From contig QOZR01000004.1 in the NCBI GenBank assembly GCA_003576685.1, positions 310,001 through 374,000 of the forward strand: a stretch of DNA of 64,000 nt, written 5' to 3'. The notes beneath the pieces were generated by a model, which was not told where the DNA came from, searched no databases, and saw only the letters and a program-made list of their open reading frames with translations. Source of the stretch: Virgifigura deserti (GTDB taxonomy: Bacteria; Pseudomonadota; Alphaproteobacteria; Dongiales; Dongiaceae). Of the stretch, positions 18,021-25,712 are shown one piece after another. The first letter of the stretch is position 1, and every line of letters begins with the position of its first letter. Position numbers and translations under genes: made by a program.

Positions 18021-18488
18021 ATGATGGGATCGGCCCCAAAGCCGCCTGTGCCGTCGGCCGGCATGGCCGAAGAGCCGCCCTACCGGCTTACGGAGCAGGT
18101 TGGCCATCTCCTGCGCCGCGCGCATCAGCGTGCCAGCGCCATTTTCCAGGAGCGGATCGGCGACCGGAACCTAACGCCGACCCAGTTCGCCGTCCTTGCG
18201 ACGCTGCTGGAGAACCGGCCGCTGTCGCAGAACCAACTGGGCCGTGAAACCGCCATGGATCCGGCAACAATCCAGGGCGTGGTGGCCCGCCTGCGCGAAC
18301 GCGGCCTTGTCGACCGCATCCCAGCCCCTCAGGACCGCCGGCGCTTTCTGATTCGATTGACAGATAAGGGGGCAGCGCTCGTGGAATCGGCCGTCGCGGA
18401 CGCGCGCAGGGTCACGCAGGAGACGCTGGCGCCACTGAGCCGCGAGGAGCAAGCCACCTTCCTGGCCCTGCTGCGCAAGCTCGGCTGA
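18021..18488 (+). CDS. MarR-family transcriptional regulator of the catabolic cluster (NicR-like by context)
   Basis: The protein has 155 residues with a winged helix typical of MarR: LTPTQFAVLATLLENRPLSQNQLGRETAMDPATIQGVVARLRERGLVDRIPAPQDRRRFLIRLTDKG. The DRR wing residues are present. It is transcribed divergently from the hydroxylase operon across a 122-base region holding palindromes. In pseudomonads NicR, also a MarR protein, represses nicotinate genes and is released by 6-hydroxynicotinate, so a similar mechanism is likely here, though ligand residues cannot be checked. GGGAGGA precedes tandem ATGs; the first is used. Confidence 0.88.
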   Translation: MMGSAPKPPVPSAGMAEEPPYRLTEQVGHLLRRAHQRASAIFQERIGDRNLTPTQFAVLATLLENRPLSQNQLGRETAMDPATIQGVVARLRERGLVDRIPAPQDRRRFLIRLTDKGAALVESAVADARRVTQETLAPLSREEQATFLALLRKLG

Positions 18489-18527
18489 CGCGAGTATTAT
18501 CTTTGGCTGTTCGCCGGACGCTCGGGT

Positions 18528-18794
18528 TCAGCCGGCCTTCGAGCGTCCGGACGCTCGAGTCGCCGATCGTGTACGGTTGGAGGATCGAGTGATCGACTTG
18601 ATCTTCCCGCGAGGCCGGCCAGACAACGCGGCGATCTTTTCATCCTGAGCCTCGATGATCGCCGTGGCCGGCGCATCGCCATCGAGCCCGCCCAGTTCAG
18701 AGCTCGCGACCTTGCGGTTCGAACTGAGCGATCCGTCCTCGTAGACAACATCGAACATCACGAACTCGCTGCTGCCGGGTATCTTACGGGCCAT
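18528..18794 (-). CDS. Small conserved-type hypothetical protein
   Basis: The protein has 88 residues: an acidic/neutral N-terminal half (MARKIPGSSEFVMFDVVYED and SSNRKVASSELGGLDGD) and a basic C-terminal tail rich in Arg and Ser (KIKSITRSSNRTRSATRASGRSKAG). GGAGAT lies ahead of the ATG. I do not recognise a domain. The basic tail suggests nucleic-acid or membrane contact. Gene-sized codon bias and a good ribosome site argue that it is real. Nothing else was seen in 18795-19051. Confidence 0.6.
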   Translation of the reverse strand: MARKIPGSSEFVMFDVVYEDGSLSSNRKVASSELGGLDGDAPATAIIEAQDEKIAALSGRPRGKIKSITRSSNRTRSATRASGRSKAG

Positions 18795-19051
18795 CGTTTA
18801 TCTCCATGTCCAAAAGGAAGGGACCGGTCGCCTGCAGGTGGCTGGCGTCGGCCATATGCATCGCTACGGCGATGGAAGCGGTGTTCCCGTGATTGAGCCT
18901 CCAGCTTCGCACTCACAGGAGGATCGGCAGGCGGGTCGCATGGGAAGCGACGAGCCCCGCCCGTGGATAGATTGAAGATCAGATAGCGGATTTTCCCCGC
19001 GGGGAATCAGCCCTTACGCGGCTATCACGGTGAGCGTGACCGCACCCGCGC

Positions 19052-19222
19052 TCACGACTGGCTTTCCCCTGAGGTTTCGTTGGACGTCTGATCGCCGCCA
19101 GCCCGTTCGAGCTTGGCCTTCATGGCCTTCTCGTCCTTCGCTGCCAGCTTGTCCGCCTTGCGGGCCGCCTTCTTCCGGTTTCGTTCGGCTCGCTCCTGGC
19201 CGTAGTTCGGTCGTCGTGCCAC
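19052..19222 (-). CDS. Short, highly charged Lys/Arg/Ala-rich protein
   Basis: A 56-residue frame starting at GTG (19220-19222) and ending TGA (19052-19054), with GGAGG 13 bases upstream and an in-frame TAG just before the GTG. It reads VARRPNYGQERAERNRKKAA, then a helix rich in Lys, Ala and Glu, and a polar tail ending GESQS. Short proteins opening with M(A/P)R(R/K)PxYxxER are common in alphaproteobacteria; their role is unknown to me. The charged, helical composition fits a small nucleic-acid-associated protein. Confidence 0.6.
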   Translation of the reverse strand: MARRPNYGQERAERNRKKAARKADKLAAKDEKAMKAKLERAGGDQTSNETSGESQS

Positions 19223-19494
19223 CGGCTTCTAAACCCTCCTTACGAATACTCTTAACGCTATCGATGAACGTTGCGCCGTTGCCGCGCTGGCCCTCACCTC
19301 AAACCAGCGCGCCGAGCCAACCCACCGGAAGGTCCCATGGAAGGCCCCGCCGACCTTGGCGAGCGAATGGCGCTAAGACCGCGCGAGCAGTCATTAATGG
19401 TGATGGTTCAACCCGGAAAACGATCCCGCAATATCAGCGGTCCGCGCCGCGCGAAATGACGGCGGCCTTCAAGAAGGGGTTGCATCCGAAAGAT

Positions 19495-19520
19495 GGACGG
19501 CAGCCTAGAGGCTGCCGTCC
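19495..19520 (-). terminator. Hairpin downstream of the cold-shock gene
   Basis: GGACGGCAGCC (19495-19505), loop TAGA, GGCTGCCGTCC (19510-19520): a perfect 11-bp stem located 39 bases after the csp stop. The downstream U-tract on the minus strand is short (ATCTTT). A smaller stem GGGCAC/GTGCCC (19536-19549) lies between. 19223-19494 holds no convincing gene. Confidence 0.65.
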
Positions 19521-19558
19521 GGCATTACTTCGCCGGGGCACCAGTGCCCAACGGCGGG

Positions 19559-19762
19559 TCAGACCGTCTCGAGATTGTCGGCCGCGAGCTTGCCGCGCTC
19601 GTTCACTACCTCGAACTTCACCTTCTGCCCCTCGTTCAGGCTCTGCATGCCAGCACGCTCGACGGCGCTGATATGGACGAACACGTCCTTCGAGCCGTCC
19701 TCCGGCTGGATAAAGCCGAAGCCTTTCTGGTTGTTGAAGAATTTAACAGTTCCGACAGCCAT
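19559..19762 (-). CDS. Cold-shock domain protein (CspA family)
   Basis: The protein has 67 residues and is a single OB-fold RNA/DNA-binding domain. RNP1 is [11 protein letters not shown] and RNP2 is DVFVHISAV; the opening [14 protein letters not shown] is canonical. The ATG at 19760-19762 follows AAGGAGG; the frame stays open upstream, but that part has no family similarity and represents the leader. Such leaders often fold to regulate translation at low temperature. It probably acts as an RNA chaperone in cold or growth transitions. Confidence 0.94.
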   Translation of the reverse strand: MAVGTVKFFNNQKGFGFIQPEDGSKDVFVHISAVERAGMQSLNEGQKVKFEVVNERGKLAADNLETV

Positions 19763-20062
19763 GATGGCCTCCTTGACATGAATAGAAACCGCCCCGCGGA
19801 CATCGCGCGGCATCATGCAGTTTTCGGCCTCATGAATATCTTGAAGAGCCAGACGACAGGTCGGCAAGAGATTCGGGAAGAAATGAAGCAAAAATCCACA
19901 GCCGTTATATGGAGCAACTCACGTCCAACCGCAACTCCGATCTTCCTTGGGGAGAGCCAGTAACCTACTTGGGCACTGGTTCAAAGTTGCTGGCCCCGTC
20001 CACGCCGAGGCTTAGAGCTCAAGCGTTAGCGGCAGAACACCAGCACCACAGCCACCGACGCG

Positions 20063-21058
20063 TCAGGCCGCGTCGACTTTGGACTGCGCGAGATAGTGAT
20101 AGGCTTTGTCCCGCAACCGCGACCACACGACACCGCTAGCGATCTCTTCCGGGGACCACTGGGCGTAGCAGAGGTCGTAGAGCCACTGCTCGCGCGGATA
20201 CAGGGTCGGATCTTCGACCGCGTCGAGATCGTGATCGGTGACGGGCCAGGCGATGCTGGCCGGTGAGATCGCGATTGCGGGAATGCCCATCAGCAGCGCG
20301 TCCACGGCCGAGCTGGAGGAGTAGGTCACGCAGGCCCAGCAATCGGTCAGAGCATCGTGAATCGTCCCCGTCGGGGGAAGGTCGATACGGACCTGCCGGT
20401 CATCCGACAACGACCGCATCATCCGCTTGAGGTCGATCGGTCGCGTGCCGGGATGCGGACGCACGACGATCGGCCGGTCCGTCTTTTGCTTCACCGCGTG
20501 GATCGTGGAGGCCATCCATGCGACGATGTCGGCGCCCTGGAGCGACGCATCGTTCGGGATCTGGCCGACGATCAGGATGTGGGATCCTGTGACGCGAAAG
20601 GGCTTCAGCTCGAGATCGAACTCGCGCCGCAGATCTTCCCAGCGATCAGAAGGCGCGCCGGCGTTGCAGAAATCCGCCGTGTTATAGAATGGGCCGTTCA
20701 GGCCGACCCGGAAGTGAGTCAGAACGTCGACGACGGCCCGCTTGTTGCCCAGCCGGCGAAGGAACGCCCGGACGCCCTTGTCAGTTCGAGAGATCCGCCG
20801 GCCCAGGAACGGGGTTTCCAGCACGATGAGCGTGCCATCATGCACCGCACAGATGTTCCGCCGTGTCTCCTTTGTCTTATTTCCCTCCTTCGGGCACCCA
20901 TAGATCACGGCGATATCGCAGGGAGCGTATTGAGCCGTGGTGACCAAGTCGACGTTTTCGCCAGCCTTCTCGAGCGACTGATAAAAGGCCAGAAGCCCTG
21001 CTCTTCGGTCCTGTCGGAGATGACTTGCAGACTCTAAAAATACGTTGATTTTCACCAT
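20063..21058 (-). CDS. Capsule polysaccharide synthesis/export-type protein (KpsS-like)
   Basis: The protein has 331 residues from the ATG at 21056-21058. The C-terminal half resembles the capsule-synthesis glycosyltransferase fold (PF05159 type): RPIVVRPHPGTRPIDLKRM, TGTIHDALTDCWACVTYSSSSAVDALLMGIPAIAISPASIAWPVTDHDLDAVEDP. The PHPG and the S-S-S-A-V-D-A-L-L-MGIPA motifs are typical for nucleotide-sugar binding proteins of that group. No other capsule genes adjoin it. 85 bases upstream the frame is still open with two more start codons, but neither has a better ribosome site. The upstream gap 21059-21255 is AT-rich and holds the likely promoter. Confidence 0.72.
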   Translation of the reverse strand: MVKINVFLESASHLRQDRRAGLLAFYQSLEKAGENVDLVTTAQYAPCDIAVIYGCPKEGNKTKETRRNICAVHDGTLIVLETPFLGRRISRTDKGVRAFLRRLGNKRAVVDVLTHFRVGLNGPFYNTADFCNAGAPSDRWEDLRREFDLELKPFRVTGSHILIVGQIPNDASLQGADIVAWMASTIHAVKQKTDRPIVVRPHPGTRPIDLKRMMRSLSDDRQVRIDLPPTGTIHDALTDCWACVTYSSSSAVDALLMGIPAIAISPASIAWPVTDHDLDAVEDPTLYPREQWLYDLCYAQWSPEEIASGVVWSRLRDKAYHYLAQSKVDAA

Positions 21059-21255
21059 GGCCCGGCCCCATCCGGTGTACTGGCTTCGGCGATCAGGTAA
21101 CATGCCAGTAAATGTACGCAGATCACCGCGTCGAGTTGGCATTCACAAAAAGTAGTAGATCGACCGATGCCAGTCGAGCCCTCGGCACAAGACGCCTGGT
21201 TCCATGGAATTATATTAAATTAACCATGATTTCTTGTTTGCAGGCATCGCCGGGT

Positions 21256-22122
21256 CTAGCTACCTCCCGACGCCAACTCGACCGCGGCCCGGAACAGGTC
21301 GTGATCGGGTTCGGCCAACGCTTCGCAGGCCGTCATATGGTTGCGATCGGGTAGCGGCATGTGCCGAACCGGCGTGCCAAAGGCCGACCAGCGTTCGCCG
21401 AACGTCTCGCTCTGCCGATGAAATTCGGAACTCTCCCGACCGCCGACCGCAAGGACCAGGGGCGCCGCGGTCGCCGGCTCGACGAAGATCGGACTCGCCG
21501 CCCGTGCCTCGTCGGCAGCGAGACCGAGCTTCGCGTTGATCGAGGTGCCGATCAGCGGCTCCAGTTCGAACACGCCGCTGATCGACAAGCCGCTCTTCAC
21601 TAGGTCGGCGGGCAGATCGGACGCGTGCCGCGGCCAATCGGTCGCCATCATCATCGCGACAAGCTGCCCGCCCGCGGAATGGCCCGACAGATGGATGCGG
21701 TCGCGATCGACGCCCAGCGTCGCCGCCTCGCGCCAGATCCAGGCGAGCGCGCGGCGCATCTGCTCGACGATATCGCCGACCCGCACCGCCGGACACAGGG
21801 CGTAGTTGACGACCGCCGCGGCGATTCCCGCTTCGACCAGCGGCGGCGCGATGAAGCTGAAATCCTTCTTATCCAGCGCCTGCCAGTAGCCGCCATGCAG
21901 GAACATATGCAGCGGCGCCCTTGCCGATTCCGGACGGAACAGGTCCAGGGTCTCGTTCGGCCCGCTGCCGTAAGCAAGGTCCAACAGGGCACGCCCGCCG
22001 CCCTCGGCGCGGGCGGCAGCGCTGCGCTCCGCCCAACGCGCGAAGATCGCCGGGTGGTCCGGCACGGCAGCGCGAGCATTGTATTGGGCCTCACGCCAAA
22101 GGGGATCGTGGGGGGCGGTCAT
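21256..22122 (-). CDS. Alpha/beta hydrolase resembling arylformamidase (kynurenine formamidase)
   Basis: The protein has 288 residues. The oxyanion-hole motif HGGYW (residues 76-80) and nucleophile elbow GHSAGG with Ser149 are those of the KFA/arylformamidase branch of the HSL-like esterases. A C-terminal His lies in DRNHMTACEAL, and the catalytic Asp probably lies in the preceding strand region. It is the last gene of the second Liv-type transport operon, 21 bases after livF, so it probably hydrolyses the imported compound or an early product (an N-formyl, amide or ester bond). No tryptophan-degradation genes are nearby, so kynurenine itself is not supported. Confidence 0.8.
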   Translation of the reverse strand: MTAPHDPLWREAQYNARAAVPDHPAIFARWAERSAAARAEGGGRALLDLAYGSGPNETLDLFRPESARAPLHMFLHGGYWQALDKKDFSFIAPPLVEAGIAAAVVNYALCPAVRVGDIVEQMRRALAWIWREAATLGVDRDRIHLSGHSAGGQLVAMMMATDWPRHASDLPADLVKSGLSISGVFELEPLIGTSINAKLGLAADEARAASPIFVEPATAAPLVLAVGGRESSEFHRQSETFGERWSAFGTPVRHMPLPDRNHMTACEALAEPDHDLFRAAVELASGGS

Positions 22123-22143
22123 CCTTCACTGCTTCCTGTCGGC

Positions 22144-22851
22144 TCAGACACCCAGATAGCGGTGCATGATTGCCGGTTCCGCAGCCAGCGCGGCCGAACT
22201 GCCCGACCACGCCACGCGCCCCTTTTCCAGAACGTAGTGGCGGTCAGCGAGACGGCTCAACGCATCCAGGTTCTTGTCGATGATCAGGATCGACTGGCCG
22301 ATCGCCTTGAGACGGGCGATGCAGTCCCAGATCTCGGCCCGGATCAGCGGCGCCAGCCCTTCCGTCGCCTCGTCGAGGATCAGCAGACGGGGATTGGTCA
22401 TCAAGGCACGCCCGATGGCGAGCATCTGCTGCTCGCCGCCCGACAGCGCCTGTCCGAGATGTGCGCGACGCACGGCAAGGCCGGGAAACAGCTCGAACAC
22501 GCGATCCGTGCTCCAGGGCGCGTCCCGGTTGGCGCCACGGTTGACAGCCGTCGCGACCAGATTCTCCCACACGGTGAGCGTGGGGAAGATCTGCCGGCCC
22601 TCGGGAACGAGTCCCAGACCGGCACGCGCAATGCGGTGGCTAGGCAATCCCGTGAGCGGCTGCCCTTCGAAGACAATGCGACCGCCGGACGGCCGGAGCA
22701 GACCCATGACGGCGCGCACCGTCGTGGTCTTGCCCATGCCGTTGCGGCCGAGCAGGGTGACCACCTCGCCCGAGCCGATCGCCAGATCGACGCCGAACAG
22801 GACTTGACTGGTGTCATAGCCGGCCTCGAGCCCGACCACCTCCAGCATCAC
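22144..22851 (-). CDS. Branched-chain-type ABC transporter ATPase (LivF-like), second set
   Basis: The protein has 235 residues: Walker A GRNGMGKTT, LGLVPEGRQIFPTLTVWENL, signature LSGGEQQML, Walker B LLILDEATEGLAP. The DEATEG variant keeps the catalytic Glu. The H-loop histidine position is occupied by Lys-Asn (IIDKNLDALS) instead of the usual EQN/EHD, a deviation seen in some LivF proteins. Its start overlaps the LivG-like stop by 4 bases. Confidence 0.92.
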   Translation of the reverse strand: MMLEVVGLEAGYDTSQVLFGVDLAIGSGEVVTLLGRNGMGKTTTVRAVMGLLRPSGGRIVFEGQPLTGLPSHRIARAGLGLVPEGRQIFPTLTVWENLVATAVNRGANRDAPWSTDRVFELFPGLAVRRAHLGQALSGGEQQMLAIGRALMTNPRLLILDEATEGLAPLIRAEIWDCIARLKAIGQSILIIDKNLDALSRLADRHYVLEKGRVAWSGSSAALAAEPAIMHRYLGV

Positions 22852-23600
22852 GCCCCCTCCTCGCCAAGATAGGCGGCGCGGACGTTCGGGTCGGCGCGGA
22901 TAGCGGCCGGCGTGCCGGTGGCGATCGCCCGGCCATAGACCAGAACCGTCACCCGGTCGGCGAGCGCGAACACCGCGTCCATGTCGTGCTCGACCAGCAG
23001 GATCGAGACCTCACCCTTGAGCCGCGACAGCAGCGCGACCATCGCCCGGCTTTCCTCCGGTCCCATGCCGGCCATCGGCTCGTCGAGCAGCAGCAGCCGG
23101 GGACCGGTCGCCAGCGCCATGGCGATTTCGAGCTGGCGCTGCTCGCCATGCGCGAGATCGGCGGCGCGGATCCCGGCCCGCCCGCCGAGCCCGAGACGGT
23201 CGAGCAGTGCCTCCGCCGGCTCGATCAGTCGACGGTCGCGACCGGCCGGCCGCCAGAACCGGAAGCTGTGGCCGGCACGGGCCTGCACCGCCAGCGCCAC
23301 ATTCTCGAGCGCCGTGAAGCCGCGGAACAGACTCGTGATCTGATAAGAGCGGGTCAGCCCCAGCCGGCAGCGCCGCTCGATCGGCAGATTGGTGACGTCC
23401 TGCCCGGCGAATCGAATCGCGCCTTGATCCGGGTTCAGCTCGCCGGCGAGTTGGGCGATCGCCGTGGTCTTTCCGGCCCCGTTCGGACCGATCAGCGCAT
23501 GCAGCTCGCCCACCTCGACCCCGAGCGACAGCCGATCTGAGGCGGTGAGCGCGCCGAAGCGCTTCACCAGGCCCTGCGCCTGCAGCAGCGGGTCAGCCAT
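22848..23600 (-). CDS. Branched-chain-type ABC transporter ATPase (LivG-like), second set
   Basis: The protein has 250 residues: [32 protein letters not shown], the signature-region variant LAHGEQRQLEIAMAL, LLLLDEPMAGMGP and LVEHDMDAVF. The ATG at 23598-23600 is chosen because it leaves only an 8-base overlap with livM; an ATG 30 bases earlier is possible. It works with the LivF-like partner and the LivH/LivM pair. Confidence 0.9.
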   Translation of the reverse strand: MADPLLQAQGLVKRFGALTASDRLSLGVEVGELHALIGPNGAGKTTAIAQLAGELNPDQGAIRFAGQDVTNLPIERRCRLGLTRSYQITSLFRGFTALENVALAVQARAGHSFRFWRPAGRDRRLIEPAEALLDRLGLGGRAGIRAADLAHGEQRQLEIAMALATGPRLLLLDEPMAGMGPEESRAMVALLSRLKGEVSILLVEHDMDAVFALADRVTVLVYGRAIATGTPAAIRADPNVRAAYLGEEGA

Positions 23601-24615
23601 CGCCTCGATCTCGACCCGCAAGCCAGCCATACAAGCCTCGCTTGGCGGTGAGGACCACCAGGATCAGGATCGGCCCCAGCACCAGGCCCCAATGGGACGT
23701 ATAGGTCGAGAGCGTCTCCTCCAGCACCAGCAGCGCCGCGGCGCCCAGGATCGGCCCGACCAGGGTACCGAGGCCGCCCAGAATCACCATCACCATGATC
23801 TCGCCCGAACTCGTCCAGTGCAGCGGGCTGGGGCTGACGAAGCCGGTCTGGTTGGCGAGCAGCGCGCCGGCGAGGCCGGCGCCGGCGCCGGCGATGACGA
23901 AGGCGGTGAGCTGGTAAGGATAAGGTGCGACGCCGAGGGCGCGCAGCCGGCGCTCGTTCTCCTTCGCCGCGCGCAGGACCCGGCCGAACCGGCTGCCGAC
24001 CAGTCGGCGGCACAGCAGGGTAAAGCCGACGAGCAGCGCCAGGCACAGATAATAGAACCAGACGTCGTCGCCGAGATCGACGCCCGGCAGCGTGTTGCGC
24101 CACCAGAGGCTGATGCCGTCCTCGCCGCCATAGCGCGGCAGCGAGACGAACAGGAAGAACAGCATCTGCGCGAAGGCGAGCGTGATCATGATGAAGGCGA
24201 CGCCGCGCGTGCGCAGGCAGATCGCCCCGATGGCGAGAGCCAGCAGCGCCGAGACGACCACCGCCGCCGGCCATGCCACCAGCGCCGCCTCGCTGCCGGC
24301 GATCGCGACCGGCCAGCTCAGCACCGGCGAGCCGTCCTGGGCATGGACGAACAGGATGCCGACGACATAGGCGCCAGCCCCGACGAAGGCCCCGTGCCCG
24401 AAGCTGACCAGGCCGCCATAGCCGAGGATCAGGTCGAGGCTGACCGCCGCGATGGCATAGATCACCACCCGGGTGCCGAGGCTGATGTAGAAGGGCTGAT
24501 CGAGCGCCAGCATCGCCGGCGGCAGCAGCGCCAGCAGGACAAGGCCGGCCAGCGTCACCAGCCCGGCCCGCGTCGGCCGCCCCAACCGGCGGGATCCGGC
24601 CGCCGAATCAAGCAT
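23593..24615 (-). CDS. Branched-chain-type ABC transporter permease (LivM-like)
   Basis: The protein has 340 residues with about ten hydrophobic spans. LivM marks: LILGYGGLVSFGHGAFVGAGAY, GICLRTRG-type loop (AICLRTRGVAFIMITLAFAQ), RAAKENERRLRALG, and VMVILGGLGTLVGPILGAA. It overlaps livH by 8 bases and livG similarly, indicating one transcript. It forms half of the inner-membrane channel. Confidence 0.93.
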   Translation of the reverse strand: MLDSAAGSRRLGRPTRAGLVTLAGLVLLALLPPAMLALDQPFYISLGTRVVIYAIAAVSLDLILGYGGLVSFGHGAFVGAGAYVVGILFVHAQDGSPVLSWPVAIAGSEAALVAWPAAVVVSALLALAIGAICLRTRGVAFIMITLAFAQMLFFLFVSLPRYGGEDGISLWWRNTLPGVDLGDDVWFYYLCLALLVGFTLLCRRLVGSRFGRVLRAAKENERRLRALGVAPYPYQLTAFVIAGAGAGLAGALLANQTGFVSPSPLHWTSSGEIMVMVILGGLGTLVGPILGAAALLVLEETLSTYTSHWGLVLGPILILVVLTAKRGLYGWLAGRDRGDG

Positions 24616-25531
24616 GCGCCCTCCCGAACAGGCCGTTCGGGCGCCAGGCGAGCACCACCGCCATCAAGATGTAGATCGCCATCGAGGCGAGCGACGCGCC
24701 GACGGAATCCGCATTGGCGGGCGGCAGCACGATACGCAGCAGCACCGGCAGGAACACACGCCCGAGCGTGTCGACCAGCCCCACCAGCAACGCCCCGACC
24801 AGCGCGCCCTTGATCGAGCCGAGTCCGCCTATGACGACCACAACGAAGGTCAAGATCAGGATCTGCTCCCCCATGCCGACCTGCACCGACAGGATCGGCC
24901 CCGCCATCACGCCGGCCAGCGCCGCAAGCCCGGCCCCGAGCGCGAAGACGAGCGTATAGAGTCGCGCAACATTGATGCCGAGCGCGCCGACCATGGCACG
25001 GTTGGTGGCTCCGGCACGGATCAGCATGCCGAGACGGGTGTGCGCGATCAGCAGATAAAGCAGCACCGCGACCAGCGCGCCGACGAGGATCATCGCCAGC
25101 CGGTAGGCCGGATAAGGCACGCCCGGCAGAATCTCGACCGTGCCGGCGAGCCAGGATGGCACGTCCATGAACAGCGGACGCGCGCCCCACAGGATCGACG
25201 CCAGCTCGTTGAGGAACAGAATCAGCCCGAAGGTCGCCAGCACCTGGTCGAGATGGTCGCGGTCATAGAGCCGGCGCAGCGCGATCATCTCGATCGCGAC
25301 GCCGACCAGCGCTGCCGCCGGCACTGCCGCCAGCAGACCGAGCAGGAAGCTGCCGGTCGCCCCGGTCACGCTCGCCGCGACGAACGCGCCGATCATGTAG
25401 AGCGAGCCATGGGCCAGATTAATCAGCCCCATGATGCCGAATACCAGCGTCAGCCCGGCCGCCATCAGGAACAGGGTAAAGCCGAGCTGCAGGCCGTTCA
25501 GGATCTGCTCGAGAACGAGAAGGGTGGGCAT
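24608..25531 (-). CDS. Branched-chain-type ABC transporter permease (LivH-like)
   Basis: The protein has 307 residues. N-terminal LNGLQLGFTLFLMAAGLTLVFGIMGLINLAHGSLYMIGAF is the LivH signature; later RAGATNRAMVGALGIN and VVVIGGLGSIKGALVGALLVG. It lies between the REP-like repeat (upstream) and livM, the second permease. The order SBP, H, M, G, F, hydrolase is a standard HAAT operon with an enzyme appended. Confidence 0.93.
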   Translation of the reverse strand: MPTLLVLEQILNGLQLGFTLFLMAAGLTLVFGIMGLINLAHGSLYMIGAFVAASVTGATGSFLLGLLAAVPAAALVGVAIEMIALRRLYDRDHLDQVLATFGLILFLNELASILWGARPLFMDVPSWLAGTVEILPGVPYPAYRLAMILVGALVAVLLYLLIAHTRLGMLIRAGATNRAMVGALGINVARLYTLVFALGAGLAALAGVMAGPILSVQVGMGEQILILTFVVVVIGGLGSIKGALVGALLVGLVDTLGRVFLPVLLRIVLPPANADSVGASLASMAIYILMAVVLAWRPNGLFGRAHA

Positions 25532-25573
25532 GGCTTTGCTTTTAGGTGCCTGATGCTAGAGCGCTGGCACACC

Positions 25574-25693
25574 CCTCACCCCGACCCTCTCCCCGCCTGC
25601 GGGCTTCGCCCGCGATTCTGATTAGTAGCCTTAGTAGCCGGCGAAGCCGGCGGGCGGGGAGAGAGAGCGACCCGCGTCAGCGGGAGGGTGAGG
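25574..25693. repeat. REP-like composite inverted repeat between binding-protein and permease genes
   Basis: CCTCACCC (25574-25581) pairs with GGGTGAGG (25686-25693), and CTCTCCCCGCC (25587-25597) pairs with GGCGGGGAGAG (25653-25663). Inside are two hairpins, GCGGGC-TTC-GCCCGC (25599-25613) and GCCGGC-GAA-GCCGGC (25637-25651), and a direct repeat TTAGTAGCC. This is the alphaproteobacterial CCCTCTCCCC palindrome type. Sitting after the SBP gene, it could protect SBP mRNA and lower transporter expression downstream. Confidence 0.8.
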
Positions 25694-25712
25694 AGGAGCT
25701 AGGCGACACAAC

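Noticed and set aside
19271..19459. 62-codon plus-strand frame between the short basic gene and csp
   Set aside because: Possible internal ATG with GGAAGG, but the product is featureless and Arg/Pro-rich; not enough support.
20063..21058. Part of a capsule gene cluster
   Set aside because: Neighbours are a cold-shock gene and a transport operon; no KpsC/D/E/M/T genes are in the window.
23464..24813. Plus-strand frame of 449 codons over livM/livG
   Set aside because: Low-complexity Asp/Gln/Arg-rich translation typical of antisense of membrane protein genes.
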